A stretch of 64,000 bases of DNA from Streptosporangium sp. NBC_01755 (lineage in GTDB: Bacteria; Actinomycetota; Actinomycetes; Streptosporangiales; Streptosporangiaceae): contig NZ_CP109131.1 in the NCBI RefSeq assembly GCF_035917995.1, forward strand, positions 3,844,001-3,908,000, written 5' to 3'. Within the stretch, counting starts at the first letter, position 1, and the number at the start of each line of letters is the position of its first letter. A model generated the notes under the pieces. The model was not told the origin of the DNA, ran no database searches, and saw only the letters and a list, made by a program, of their open reading frames with translations. The position numbers and the translations under genes were made by a program. This document shows, in pieces, positions 51,880 to 60,300 of the stretch.

Positions 51880-52382
51880 CCGCACCGATGCTCTACACCA
51901 ACCTCGGCCGATCGCACCCGCCGCTTCACGTGGACGTGGAAACCGGCCGGGTCACGGTCGGCGCCCGATACGTCCACGTCCCGCCGGTGGAGTTCCGGCT
52001 CCTCACCGTCCTCTGGGAGCGGGTGGGCGTCGCGGTGACGTACGCACAGATCGCGCAACACACGACCGCCGGATCCCAAAAGAAGATCCAGCTGGACATC
52101 GCTCGGCTTCGCGAGGCGATCGGCGACGACCCCCGGTCACCTCACTACATCACCAGCGTCCGAGGCGTCGGCTACCGCCTCGAACCCGACGCGGTCACCC
52201 CCAGACGGGACCCGTTGGCCGCATACGAGGTGGTCGTCACTGCTGGGCGACTGGCGTTGCCGTGCCCGCATGACGGCTGCGCTGAGGATCTCCTCGCCAC
52301 GAATGCGGCTCCTGGAGGGCTCACCCGGATGAGGGAACTCGCCGCGTGGCACGAGCTGAACCACTGGGCGGAGGCGTCTTGA
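51876..52382 (+). CDS. PhoB/OmpR-type winged-helix protein
   Basis: 168 residues. A stand-alone trans_reg_C domain: VPPVEFRLLTVLWERVGVAVTYAQIAQHTTAGSQKKIQLDIARLREAIGDDPRSPHYITSVRGVGYRLEP, with the characteristic RGVGYRLEP wing. No receiver domain. The C-terminal part has PCPHDGCAEDLL, possibly metal-binding. TTG start in a TTGA overlap. Unusual in a phage; presumably a regulator. Confidence 0.78.
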   Translation: MTAPMLYTNLGRSHPPLHVDVETGRVTVGARYVHVPPVEFRLLTVLWERVGVAVTYAQIAQHTTAGSQKKIQLDIARLREAIGDDPRSPHYITSVRGVGYRLEPDAVTPRRDPLAAYEVVVTAGRLALPCPHDGCAEDLLATNAAPGGLTRMRELAAWHELNHWAEAS

Positions 52383-53413
52383 ACAGCGCGAGAAAAGAAG
52401 TGAATCAGCTGATCCGCGACGCCCGGAAAGCCGGGTTGCATACCGAGTTGCAGGGCTGGAAGTGGCAGCTGACGAACCCGGAAACCGGCGGCCGAGTCTT
52501 CGTGCCAACGCAGGGCGCCGGACGGAGCCTGTCTCACCTGCGCGCTGATCTACGGCGCCTCGCGGAGCCGCCGGCGCCGATGGCTGCTGCGGTGGCGCCC
52601 GCCCGTGTGGAGGAGGAGTACGACGTGGCGATGCCGGTTGAGGAGCTGCTGGGGCTCGCCGCGAAGCAGGGCGTGCGGGCGGAGGTCCGCGGCGGCCTGC
52701 TGGCCGTGTCCGGCCCGTTCGACGCTGAACCTCTGGCCCGCCTGCTACGGGATCGCTCCGTTGAGGTGCTCGCCCATTTGAACCCCCGAGTTGAAAGTGA
52801 GGTCGAGGTGCCGAAGATCCGAGACGTCGCCCGCATCGACATCCCCGCCCCGGTGAGGAACGTCGCCGGCGACGCGCAGGAGTTGTGGCGCATCATCCGC
52901 GGCCTGGCCGCAGAGCAGGGCGACGAGGCGCACCCGAATGCCGGGGTCCAAGGCGTTATGTGGCGCGGCGCCCTGGCCCGTGTGGTGCGGGAGGCAATGC
53001 CGCAGTGGGCGGACGACTACCGCAAAGACGTGTCCGTGTATTTGGAGCGCTCAGGCCATATGAAGTGCCAGTCGCGTAACGCGAACCCGCCGGTGTGGTG
53101 GGTGCGACCTGAGTGGAACAACGGAGGACTGACTGTGACGAAGACCGCGGCCAAGGCGAAGGCGACGCCCAAGCCGAGGACACCCGAACCTGCCCTGGCC
53201 GCGGGCCTGGCGGACGCCGCGGACCCGCTGACGATGCTCCAAGCCGTCGCCAAACGCATCTCCGACGCCGAAACCCGCGCCGACGACGCAGAGCTGATGG
53301 CCGCCATGTTGGAGGAGGAGCTGACGAAGGTCCGCGGGGAGCGAGACGAGTACAAGGCGCAGCTCGACCAGTTCCGCGACACGTTCCGAGTCCTCGCCGG
53401 AGGCGGAAAGTGA
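52379..53413 (+). CDS. Large phage protein with winged-helix-like start and coiled-coil end, 344 residues
   Basis: N-terminal segment KEVNQLIRDARKAGLHTELQGWKWQLTNPETGGRVFVPTQGAG resembles a HicA/YcfA-like dsRBD fold. A middle Pro-rich part follows, then LLGLAAKQGVRAEVRGGLLAVSGP. The end (ADAADPLTMLQAVAKRISDAETRADDAELMAAMLEEELTKVRGERDEYKAQLDQFRDT) is a long coiled coil. TTG start. Function unknown. Confidence 0.6.
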   Translation: MNSARKEVNQLIRDARKAGLHTELQGWKWQLTNPETGGRVFVPTQGAGRSLSHLRADLRRLAEPPAPMAAAVAPARVEEEYDVAMPVEELLGLAAKQGVRAEVRGGLLAVSGPFDAEPLARLLRDRSVEVLAHLNPRVESEVEVPKIRDVARIDIPAPVRNVAGDAQELWRIIRGLAAEQGDEAHPNAGVQGVMWRGALARVVREAMPQWADDYRKDVSVYLERSGHMKCQSRNANPPVWWVRPEWNNGGLTVTKTAAKAKATPKPRTPEPALAAGLADAADPLTMLQAVAKRISDAETRADDAELMAAMLEEELTKVRGERDEYKAQLDQFRDTFRVLAGGGK

Positions 53414-54219
53414 CGAACTACCACAGTGATCAGGAGCGCCGAGCCGCCGAGGCTCTCGGGGTCCGCCCCTCCGCCGCCCGGATCTGCCCGCGGTTGGTCG
53501 CTGGCAAGCGGTGCCTCGTTTTCCATCGGCCGTGTGTGTGTCTCCCGTATCACCACCTGCTTGACCATGGCCGGATCTGGCTCGACCAGGAAGGCCGCTA
53601 CGTCCTCACCGGTGAGCCGTACGAGATCGACGGCCACAACCTCGGACGCTTCACCAAGGACATGGCCGCGCTCGGGCTGCAGATCAGCGTCAAGCCCAAG
53701 AGCGAGTCGTTCTGGTATCCCGGCCACACCTTCCTGATCCTGATCACCAGGAAGAGCCTGGCGGCGCGGGAGTCACCGCCGAGCGCCGACTCCGGCCATG
53801 TCTCATGGGAGGCCATCGAGGAGACCGTCAGGCAACGCTGGGGCGGCAGCCTCAGGTATCGCAACAGCCGCGAGCGGTTCTACGGCATCCCGTCTCCCGC
53901 CGGCGGACACATGACCCTTGAGGTCACGCTCCGGCCGCGCTGGTGCTCACTTGCCGTGGACCGGTGGCGCACTACCGACCGGCACGAGGAGCCTTCCCAG
54001 GCGTGGTTCGAAGAGCACGCCTGGCCTGTCGTTCAGAAGGCATACAAGGAGAAGAGGACCGGGTACGGAGCTCTGCCGGGCGGAGGCGGATCATTCTCGT
54101 CCGCCTCCCCAATCGACCGCTCCGACCTTCTTGATCTCCTCATCGCCTGGGTAGACGCAGAACTGGTCTGGGGGAAGCCCGCAGACTCGGCAAAGAATGT
54201 CGGCGGAGCGACCCGGTGA
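53410..54219 (+). CDS. Hypothetical phage protein, 269 residues
   Basis: N-terminal half has ARICPRLVAGKRCLVFHRPCVCLPYHHLLDHGRIWLDQEGRY with Cys/His (RxCxxH-like); the middle VSWEAIEETVRQRWGGSLRYRNSRERFYGIP and a beta-rich domain follow. No enzyme family recognised. GTG overlaps upstream stop; last gene before the reverse-strand ORF. Confidence 0.6.
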   Translation: MTNYHSDQERRAAEALGVRPSAARICPRLVAGKRCLVFHRPCVCLPYHHLLDHGRIWLDQEGRYVLTGEPYEIDGHNLGRFTKDMAALGLQISVKPKSESFWYPGHTFLILITRKSLAARESPPSADSGHVSWEAIEETVRQRWGGSLRYRNSRERFYGIPSPAGGHMTLEVTLRPRWCSLAVDRWRTTDRHEEPSQAWFEEHAWPVVQKAYKEKRTGYGALPGGGGSFSSASPIDRSDLLDLLIAWVDAELVWGKPADSAKNVGGATR

Positions 54220-54245
54220 GCCCCTCAACCAGAAGCAGGGGGAGG

Positions 54246-54464
54246 TCAAGCCTTGCCGTTGACGATGCGCGAGACGTGGCCCTCGGCGTAGCGGTGCTCG
54301 ATGGCCCGAGTGATTTTCGTGGTGCCCATGCCGGCGGCGGCGGCCTTGAGGATCACTTCGCGCAGCGTGAGGCGGGCACGCTCCTTGGCTGCTTCGGCGC
54401 GCTTGTCGGCCCGCGCTGCCTTGATCAGGTCCGCGATCATCTCTGCCTCTTCGTTCGGGGTCAC
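54246..54464 (-). CDS. Small HTH-like protein, 72 residues, opposite strand
   Basis: VTPNEEAEMIADLIKAARAD then KRAEAAKERARLTLREVILKA and AAAGMGTTKITRAIEHRYAEGHVSRIV: a helical protein whose end fits a Trp-repressor/KorB-like HTH (AAGMGTTKITRAI...HVSRIV). It is the only minus-strand gene inside the rightward block and is divergent from the replication genes, so it could repress them. Confidence 0.65.
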   Translation of the reverse strand: MTPNEEAEMIADLIKAARADKRAEAAKERARLTLREVILKAAAAGMGTTKITRAIEHRYAEGHVSRIVNGKA

Positions 54465-54676
54465 GTTCTCATGGTCTCACGGTCACGTCATGCGGTCACG
54501 TCTCCCCATTACATCATGCGGTTAGTTCATGATGTGACATCATGCTCCGATGTAAGTATTGTAGAACCGAACACCCGAGCTAATCGAGGGACTGGTGTGG
54601 CGATCTGGCGAAGACAGAACCCGCTTCCGTCGGTCCCGTAAGAGCACCACCAGCACCATCAAGGGAGAGCCCGCCA
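54465..54676. promoter_or_regulatory. Divergent control region upstream of the replication genes
   Basis: AT-richer than its surroundings. TCATGCGGT is directly repeated at 54488-54496 and 54514-54522. CATCATG (54512-54518), CATGATG (54528-54534) and CATCATG (54538-54544) form inverted and direct repeats. A -10-like TATTGT lies near 54557. Probably the replication-gene promoter with its operator; a role as origin is possible. Confidence 0.6.
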
Positions 54677-55663
54677 GTGGCGCGGATTCGCAGTCTCAAG
54701 CCGGAAGCGTTCCAGTCGGAAACGCTTGCGGAAGTGTCGCTCGAAGCTGAGCGCACGTTTTACGGTCTGACCACCCAGGCCGACGACCGAGGTCGTCACC
54801 CTGACAAGCCCGCCGTCATCAACGGCGCGCTCTGGGCGGTCCGATCGGAGAAGAAGCTCCACACGGCCGCTGACTTGGACAACGAGTTGGCCGAGCTGCA
54901 GCAGGTGGACGCCATCTGCCGGTACGTCGGGTGCGACGGCAAGCGCTATCTCCACTTCGTCACGTGGGACGAGCACCAGAGGGTCGACAAGGCCAGTAAG
55001 TCGCGTGCGCCCCGGTGTCCTCACCATCGAAGTGATGTGCCCGAGCGGGACTACTGCGGGCGACACGGAGACGAGGAGTGCCCGCAGCATCCCGCCACCC
55101 CTGCGAGTCCTCGTGAGACTGCGGCCACTCCCGCCGCGCCCTCGACTGACTCTCGCGAAGCTTCAACAGATCACCATGAGCCTTCGCGGGACTCTCGCGA
55201 GGGTTCGACGAGTCCTCGCGAGGATTCGCGAGAGCCCATCGAGCCCTCGACCTTGGATCTAGGACCTAGGACCGTGGATCGTGGATCTTTTTCCCCTTCG
55301 GGGGCGTCGGCTTCGCCTCGCCGCGATCCGGCCAAGCCGATCAACGCAGGGGACGTCATCGCCGCCTACATGGACGGCGCCAAAGCAGCCGGGCTCCCCG
55401 CTCCCGCCGAGACTCTCCGCAGCCGCGTCGGCAAGCAGGCCCGCTCTCTCCTTGCTGACAAGAAAACCGATCACGAGGCACTGCTGATCGCCGCACGCAA
55501 CATGGGCGCCGCGGGATGGAACGACCTCGCCGTGCAGGTGCAGCGCGACGCCGCAGCCAAAAAGCCCAAGGAACCCAGCGACTCCCGCTTCGTCAGCGGG
55601 ACCGGTGCCCGCTCCCACACCCCGACTGCTGAAGAACTCGCAGACATGGAGATCGACATTTGA
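54677..55663 (+). CDS. Phage replication initiator-like protein (N-terminal wHTH, C-terminal DnaD-like)
   Basis: 328 residues. Start RIRSLKPEAFQSETLAEVSLEAERTFYGLTTQADDRGR is common to phage replisome-organiser proteins. A Ser/Thr/Pro-rich linker (about 130-215) follows, repeating SREDSREPIEPS, then a helical C-terminal domain DVIAAYMDGAKAAGLPAPAETLRSRVGKQARSLLADKK, as in helicase-loading proteins. GTG after AGGGAGAG. Overlaps the DnaC-like gene. Confidence 0.72.
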   Translation: MARIRSLKPEAFQSETLAEVSLEAERTFYGLTTQADDRGRHPDKPAVINGALWAVRSEKKLHTAADLDNELAELQQVDAICRYVGCDGKRYLHFVTWDEHQRVDKASKSRAPRCPHHRSDVPERDYCGRHGDEECPQHPATPASPRETAATPAAPSTDSREASTDHHEPSRDSREGSTSPREDSREPIEPSTLDLGPRTVDRGSFSPSGASASPRRDPAKPINAGDVIAAYMDGAKAAGLPAPAETLRSRVGKQARSLLADKKTDHEALLIAARNMGAAGWNDLAVQVQRDAAAKKPKEPSDSRFVSGTGARSHTPTAEELADMEIDI

Positions 55664-56256
55664 ACGCCACCGATCCCAAGCACCACGACTACGCCGCCGC
55701 CCGCGCCGCCGCCACCGCAGGCTGGCAGGCAGAACAGATCCAGTCCCGGCTGGAGCGGTTCCACGCCAAGCGCCCGCCGACGTTCGCCGCCCCCGGCGAA
55801 CTGCTGCCGGACATCGCCGCCTGGGCGGACCGGTACGCCGCCGGCGACCGGACCGGCCTGCTGCTGGTCGGCAACGTCGGAGTCGGCAAGTCCTGGTCGC
55901 TGTGGAAGATCCACGAAACCCTCATCAAGGGCGGTTTCCTCGGCGACATGGAGATCAAGACCGCCTACGACCTCAAGCGCGTCCTGACCCCGCCCATCGA
56001 CACCGCCGCGTTCGACTACCTCGCGAACGCCGACATCCTCGCCCTGGACGACGTCGGCTCCATCCGGGTCTCCGACTGGGACGCCGACCACACCATGGGG
56101 CTGATCGACACCCGGTGGTCCTACCAGCGACCCACACTGGTCGCCTCCAACACCGGGAAACTGCGGGACCTGCTCGGCGAGCGTGTCGCCTCCCGCATCT
56201 CCGACAACGTCCACAAGGTCAAGATGCTCGGCGACGACCGCCGGAGGGCCAAGTGA
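55660..56256 (+). CDS. DnaC-like helicase loader ATPase
   Basis: 198 residues. Walker A LLLVGNVGVGKSWSLW at about 63-78, Walker B ILALDDVGS, and the sensor/Arg region LVASNTGKLRDLLGERVASRI. Same fold as DnaC/IstB ATPases that load DnaB. The initiator stop and this TTG start overlap; the DnaB gene overlaps its end by 4 bp. Confidence 0.88.
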   Translation: MNATDPKHHDYAAARAAATAGWQAEQIQSRLERFHAKRPPTFAAPGELLPDIAAWADRYAAGDRTGLLLVGNVGVGKSWSLWKIHETLIKGGFLGDMEIKTAYDLKRVLTPPIDTAAFDYLANADILALDDVGSIRVSDWDADHTMGLIDTRWSYQRPTLVASNTGKLRDLLGERVASRISDNVHKVKMLGDDRRRAK

Positions 56257-57632
56257 CCACAGACCTCGGACTGAGCGGCTTCGAACGGTGGGCGCCCAGC
56301 GACGCCGTCATCGCCGCGGAAATCGCCGTCGCCGGCGCCGCCATGCAATCCAAGACAGCGCTCGAAGAAGCCTCTGACCTCGTAACCGCCGAAGACTTCT
56401 TCAGCCCCGCCCGGTCGGTGTTCGCCGCCGCGCTGGCGCTGCTGGCCGACGGCAAACCCGTCGACCCCGCCTCGGTGTTCGGTGAGCTGACCGCCCGCGG
56501 TGACGCTGAGCGGGTCGGAGGCGGCACGTACCTGGCGAAGCTGATGGAGCATGCGGCCACCGCCGGGTCGGTCACCTACCACGCCCGCCGCATCGCCGCC
56601 GATGCGCGCCGCCGCAGGATCCACCTGGCGTGCAGCCAAGGCATCCAGGTCGCCGAGGGCGCCGACTGGGACGCCGAAACCGACGTCGACCGGATCCGCA
56701 AGCTCATCGACGAGGCCGCCGCCGGGCGGGATGCGCACCGCGACACCGACCTGGTCGACGTCGTCACCGAACTCCTCGACGAGCTGGAGAACCCGCCCAC
56801 CACGTTGGTCGGGGTTGCTCCGCCGTACCTGGACTTGGAGCGGGACTACATCCCGACGTTCAAGCCGGGCCAGCTCATCGTGATCGCCGCCCGCCCCTCG
56901 GTCGGTAAGTCCCTGGTCGCGGTGGACATCGCCCGGTCCGCGGCGTTGCGAGATGGGCAGCGGGCGGTGCTGTTCACGCTGGAGATGTCGAAGAAGGAAG
57001 TCCTGTCGCGTCTGTTCGCGGCGGAGGCGACGGTCAAGCACGACCACATCACGGGCCGCCGGGTGTCGCCGGACGAGCTGGAGAAGATCAGCAAGGCGAG
57101 TTGGCGGGTCACCGAGTCGCCGCTGATCATCGACGACTCCCCGAACTGCTCTCTGGAGCACATCCGTAGCCGCCTGCGGAGCCTGTCGCGGACCGGCGAA
57201 ACCGGCATCGTCATCATCGACTACCTGCAGTTGCTGAAATCCCCAGCGAAGATCGACATCCGGGAGCAGCAGGTCGCCGCCCAAAGCCGCGGCTTGAAGC
57301 TCATGGCCCGCGAGTTCGGTGTCCCGATCGTGTTGCTCGCCCAGCTCAACCGCGGACCCACCCAAAGGGCCGACGCGATCCCCCGCATGAGTGAGATCCG
57401 GGAGAGCGGCGCCGTGGAGCAGGACGCCGACATCGTGATTCTTCTGCACCGGGAGGACTTCTACGAGCCGGAGTCCAAGCGGGCCGGCGAAGTCGATCTG
57501 ATCATCGAGAAGAACCGGGGCGGCAAACGCGGCACGGTCACGCTCGCCCACCAGCTCCACTACAGCCGGTTCGTCGACATGGCCAACCCCACGTCAGGCA
57601 CGCCCACCCGCGGCCACCTGCGAGCGGTCTAA
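56253..57632 (+). CDS. dnaB: DnaB-like replicative helicase
   Basis: 459 residues. N-terminal DnaB domain (AVAGAAMQSKTALEEASDLVTAEDFFSPARSVFAAALAL). The RecA-like C-terminal half has Walker A PGQLIVIAARPSVGKSLVAVDIA near residue 205-227, FTLEMSKKEVLSRLF (motif H1a), Walker B IVIIDYLQLL, H3 VLLAQLNRGP and H4 IRESGAVEQDADIVILLHRE. Full length. GTG start overlaps the loader gene. Drives phage DNA replication with its own loader. Confidence 0.95.
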   Translation: MTTDLGLSGFERWAPSDAVIAAEIAVAGAAMQSKTALEEASDLVTAEDFFSPARSVFAAALALLADGKPVDPASVFGELTARGDAERVGGGTYLAKLMEHAATAGSVTYHARRIAADARRRRIHLACSQGIQVAEGADWDAETDVDRIRKLIDEAAAGRDAHRDTDLVDVVTELLDELENPPTTLVGVAPPYLDLERDYIPTFKPGQLIVIAARPSVGKSLVAVDIARSAALRDGQRAVLFTLEMSKKEVLSRLFAAEATVKHDHITGRRVSPDELEKISKASWRVTESPLIIDDSPNCSLEHIRSRLRSLSRTGETGIVIIDYLQLLKSPAKIDIREQQVAAQSRGLKLMAREFGVPIVLLAQLNRGPTQRADAIPRMSEIRESGAVEQDADIVILLHREDFYEPESKRAGEVDLIIEKNRGGKRGTVTLAHQLHYSRFVDMANPTSGTPTRGHLRAV

Positions 57633-57646
57633 CCGAAAGGCGCACT

Positions 57647-57883
57647 GTGACGACCATTGCCCCGGCGAGGCCGATCTGCGAGTGGTGTGAGACGGCGCCG
57701 GCCACGGAGTTGCTGGTCCGCGACCGCCCCGCCAAGCAGGGCGGCACGCACCGTGCCTGCACCCTGGCGTGCGCCAGTTGCGGAGACCGGCTGTCGCTCA
57801 CGATCGCCCGCGTCGAAGACCTCACCGCCATGTACCGGCTCGCGATTAACCCCCTCATCCCTGCATCACAGGAGGCGTGCTGA
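57647..57883 (+). CDS. Zinc-finger-like phage protein, 78 residues
   Basis: Cys-rich N-terminus: RPICEWCETAPATELLVRD and RACTLACASCGDRL, four to five Cys spaced as a zinc ribbon. GTG at 57647 follows GAAAGG. ATG of the next gene overlaps its stop. Confidence 0.6.
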   Translation: MTTIAPARPICEWCETAPATELLVRDRPAKQGGTHRACTLACASCGDRLSLTIARVEDLTAMYRLAINPLIPASQEAC

Positions 57884-58470
57884 TGAACATCAAGCCGATC
57901 GAAACCCGCTACGCCGGATGCCGCTTCCGCTCTCGGCTCGAAGCCCGCTACGCCGTGCTGTTCGACAAGCTCGGCATCCGCTGGGAGTACGAGCCTCAGG
58001 GATTCATGGTCGATCGTCGCCCTTACCTGCCCGACTTCCGCTTCGTGGACTCCGGCACATGGGTTGAGGTGAAGGGCAGCGAAGAGGAGCTCGACCACGA
58101 CCTCATTTTCAATGCGGCGTTTCATCTGCCGGAGGCTGCGGCACGCTTCCCAACCCTCTTGCTGTTGGGGCCTATCCCGGAGACCAAGGGTGATCGGTGT
58201 AACTGGTGTTGGGTCGGCTTAAGCCCGGAGGAACTTCCAGACGAGGGGCGTCACCCATGGGACGCGTACTGGTCACTTGCCCCCGCTGGCTTTCCTGGCC
58301 ATCCGCTCCGCGTCGCCGACACCAGTGGCGCTACGCCCGTGCCTTTCGGGTACGAGGGCTGGCTTGAGCCGGGCGGCGACATGGACACCACAGACTCCGA
58401 GAGCGCGAAACAGCTTGAGGCTTACCGCGCTGCCCGCTCTGCCCGTTTCGAGCATGGCGAGTCCCCGTGA
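57883..58470 (+). CDS. PD-(D/E)XK-like phage nuclease
   Basis: 195 residues. The core RSRLEARYAVLFDKLGIRWEYEPQGFMVDRRPYLPDFRFVDSGTWVEVKGSEEEL shows the LPDF Asp and VEVKG (ExK) expected of this fold, with an upstream Glu in LEAR. This VRR/exonuclease-like family is widespread in actinophages. Likely recombination or DNA processing. ATG at 57883 rather than one codon pair upstream, from the overlap with the preceding stop. Confidence 0.75.
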   Translation: MNIKPIETRYAGCRFRSRLEARYAVLFDKLGIRWEYEPQGFMVDRRPYLPDFRFVDSGTWVEVKGSEEELDHDLIFNAAFHLPEAAARFPTLLLLGPIPETKGDRCNWCWVGLSPEELPDEGRHPWDAYWSLAPAGFPGHPLRVADTSGATPVPFGYEGWLEPGGDMDTTDSESAKQLEAYRAARSARFEHGESP

Positions 58471-58584
58471 CCCCGACTGTCCCGACTTGTCCCCAGGTTG
58501 GGGATGCGCCTGTGGATCGGCTGCTGTCTCGTCCTGGTCCTCCGGACGCTACCCCTCAAGATCAAACTTCCAAGGAGTCTTCTG

Positions 58585-59631
58585 ATGGCTGACACGAAGA
58601 TCGAGTGGGCGACCCACGTGTGGAATCCCACCACCGGATGCGACCGTGTCTCCTCCGGGTGCGACAACTGCTACGCCCTCACGATGGCCAAGCGACTCAA
58701 GGGCATGGGCGCCGAGAAGTACCAGCGCGACGGCGACCCGAAGACGAGCGGCCCCGGGTTCGGAGTGTCCGAGCACCGCGGCACGCTGAACGAACCGTTC
58801 GGCTGGCGCAAGCCGCGCCGCGTGTTCGTGAACTCGATGAGCGACCTGTTCCACGAGTCGGTGTCAGAGAACTTCATCGCCCAGGTGTTCGCCACGATGG
58901 CCTCAACTCCGAAGCACACATACATGATCCTCACGAAGCGGCACGCCCGCATGCGGTCGCTGCTGCGGAAGTGGGCGCCCGTCACCGGTGTCACGCCGTG
59001 GGTGCACATCGGGCCGTGGCCGCTGCCGAACGTGTGGCTCGGGGTCTCCGTCGAGGATCAGCGGTGGGCTGACATCCGCGTCCCGGCGCTGTTGGAGACT
59101 CCGGCCGCGGTGCGGTTCTTGTCCTGCGAGCCGCTTCTCGGGCCCGTTGACCTCTGGGGGCCCGTCGACCAGTACGGCGGGCGTCCGAAGCTGACGTACT
59201 GGCTCGACGGCCGACCTGGCTGGGGTCCTGAGGAGACCACCGAGACCGGGCTCGTGACCCAGCCGCTCACGGTTGGCCCGCGCATCGACTGGGTCATTGT
59301 TGGTGGCGAGTCCGGCCCCGGAGCGCGGCCTATGCATCCCGACTGGGCCCGCACTATCCGCGACCAATGCGCGCACTCTGGGGTGTCGTTCCACTTCAAG
59401 CAGTGGGGCGAGTACATCCCCGAGTCCCTCGGCGCCCAAGTCATCACGAGACACACCGCGAAGACCGCCCAGTACGCCGACCTCAAGGGCGGCCACCGTC
59501 CGGCGAACATCGGCGCCCGCAACGGCGCAGCGACCTGCCACCGCGTCGGCAAGAAGGCCGCCGGCCGCGAACTCGATGGCCGCACATGGGATGAGTTCCC
59601 GACGGTTCACGCTGCGGCGGTGGTCGCGTGA
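58585..59631 (+). CDS. Phage Gp37/Gp68-family (DUF5131) protein, radical-SAM-like
   Basis: 348 residues. The start has WATHVWNPTTGCDRVSSGCDNCYALTMAKRL, Cys spaced C-x6-C-x2-C. Further conserved blocks: PRRVFVNSMSDLFHESV, TYMILTKRHARM, LGVSVEDQRWADIRVPALLETPAAVRFLSCEPLLGPVDL and DWVIVGGESGPGARPMHPDWARTIRDQC. This is the DUF5131 pattern, related to radical SAM proteins. ATG at 58585 after AAGGAG. Substrate unknown. Confidence 0.88.
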   Translation: MADTKIEWATHVWNPTTGCDRVSSGCDNCYALTMAKRLKGMGAEKYQRDGDPKTSGPGFGVSEHRGTLNEPFGWRKPRRVFVNSMSDLFHESVSENFIAQVFATMASTPKHTYMILTKRHARMRSLLRKWAPVTGVTPWVHIGPWPLPNVWLGVSVEDQRWADIRVPALLETPAAVRFLSCEPLLGPVDLWGPVDQYGGRPKLTYWLDGRPGWGPEETTETGLVTQPLTVGPRIDWVIVGGESGPGARPMHPDWARTIRDQCAHSGVSFHFKQWGEYIPESLGAQVITRHTAKTAQYADLKGGHRPANIGARNGAATCHRVGKKAAGRELDGRTWDEFPTVHAAAVVA

Positions 59632-59681
59632 CTGCCCCGAATGGTTGCGCCCACCACGAAGGAGGCCCCCGATGCCTGTGA
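59628..59681 (+). CDS. Possible 17-residue leader peptide
   Basis: GTG overlapping the DUF5131 stop: MTAPNGCAHHEGGPRCL. Its stop overlaps the ATG of the next gene at 59672. Speculative; it may only reflect translational re-initiation. Confidence 0.2.
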   Translation: MTAPNGCAHHEGGPRCL

Positions 59682-59857
59682 TCGACATGTGGGCCGTCGT
59701 CTCCGACCCCGACATCCCCGATGCCGTCGTCGAGCGGCTGATCGACCGGATGGCCGCCCGACGCGACGGCCGCACCCCCAACCCTGTGCCCGAGGACGAC
59801 AAGCCGTGGCTGGCCCGCCATGTCGTCGACGCCCACCACGAAGGAGATCCCCGATGA
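59672..59857 (+). CDS. Hypothetical phage protein, 61 residues
   Basis: MPVIDMWAVVSDPDIPDAVV then ERLIDRMAARRDGRTPNPVP. ATG at 59672 follows AAGGAGG. Overlaps the next gene. Confidence 0.55.
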   Translation: MPVIDMWAVVSDPDIPDAVVERLIDRMAARRDGRTPNPVPEDDKPWLARHVVDAHHEGDPR

Positions 59858-60138
59858 GCGCGAAGCACTACCTCGCGGACCTGCTGCCCGAGCCCGCCGA
59901 CGGCACCATCTTGGTCGTCCGCGTTGGCGACACCTACGGGGTGATCCAGCGAGACGACGCCACGGCCTCCCAGTGGAGCGAGGACGTGGCCGAGCGCTGG
60001 CTCAACGCCAGCGACGTGGATTCTGACCCGCTGGAGTGGCGGGTGGCGCTGGAGTACGTGGACGAGGTGTTCCCGTTGGGGGTCGCTCTCGCCTCTCTTG
60101 TCTCAGATGCCTCAGGAGAGCCCCCGGCGATGCCGTAG
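59854..60138 (+). CDS. Hypothetical phage protein, 94 residues
   Basis: MSAKHYLADLLPEPADGTIL followed by VVRVGDTYGVIQRDDATASQ; mixed fold. AAGGAGA precedes ATG. A paralogous opening motif (LxDLLxEPxDGT) recurs in the small protein at 62529, suggesting gene duplication in the phage. Confidence 0.6.
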   Translation: MSAKHYLADLLPEPADGTILVVRVGDTYGVIQRDDATASQWSEDVAERWLNASDVDSDPLEWRVALEYVDEVFPLGVALASLVSDASGEPPAMP

Positions 60139-60300
60139 GGCGGCGCGCACGCGTCGCGGGACACGGGCTTAGGGCTCCACAACTCAACGCCTCTACGTCG
60201 CTCACAGCGCCGCGACCCATCCACTTTCAGGAACTGGAGTTCCAGCTCTTGCCAAGATCTCGCACTCCAGTTTGATCAACAGCCACGGAAGGGCACCCGA
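60139..60300. promoter_or_regulatory. Intergenic region with inverted repeat
   Basis: GGAACTGGAGTTCCAG at about 60230-60245 is an inverted repeat; the remaining sequence is unremarkable. Probable operator or terminator site between two phage transcription units. Confidence 0.4.
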
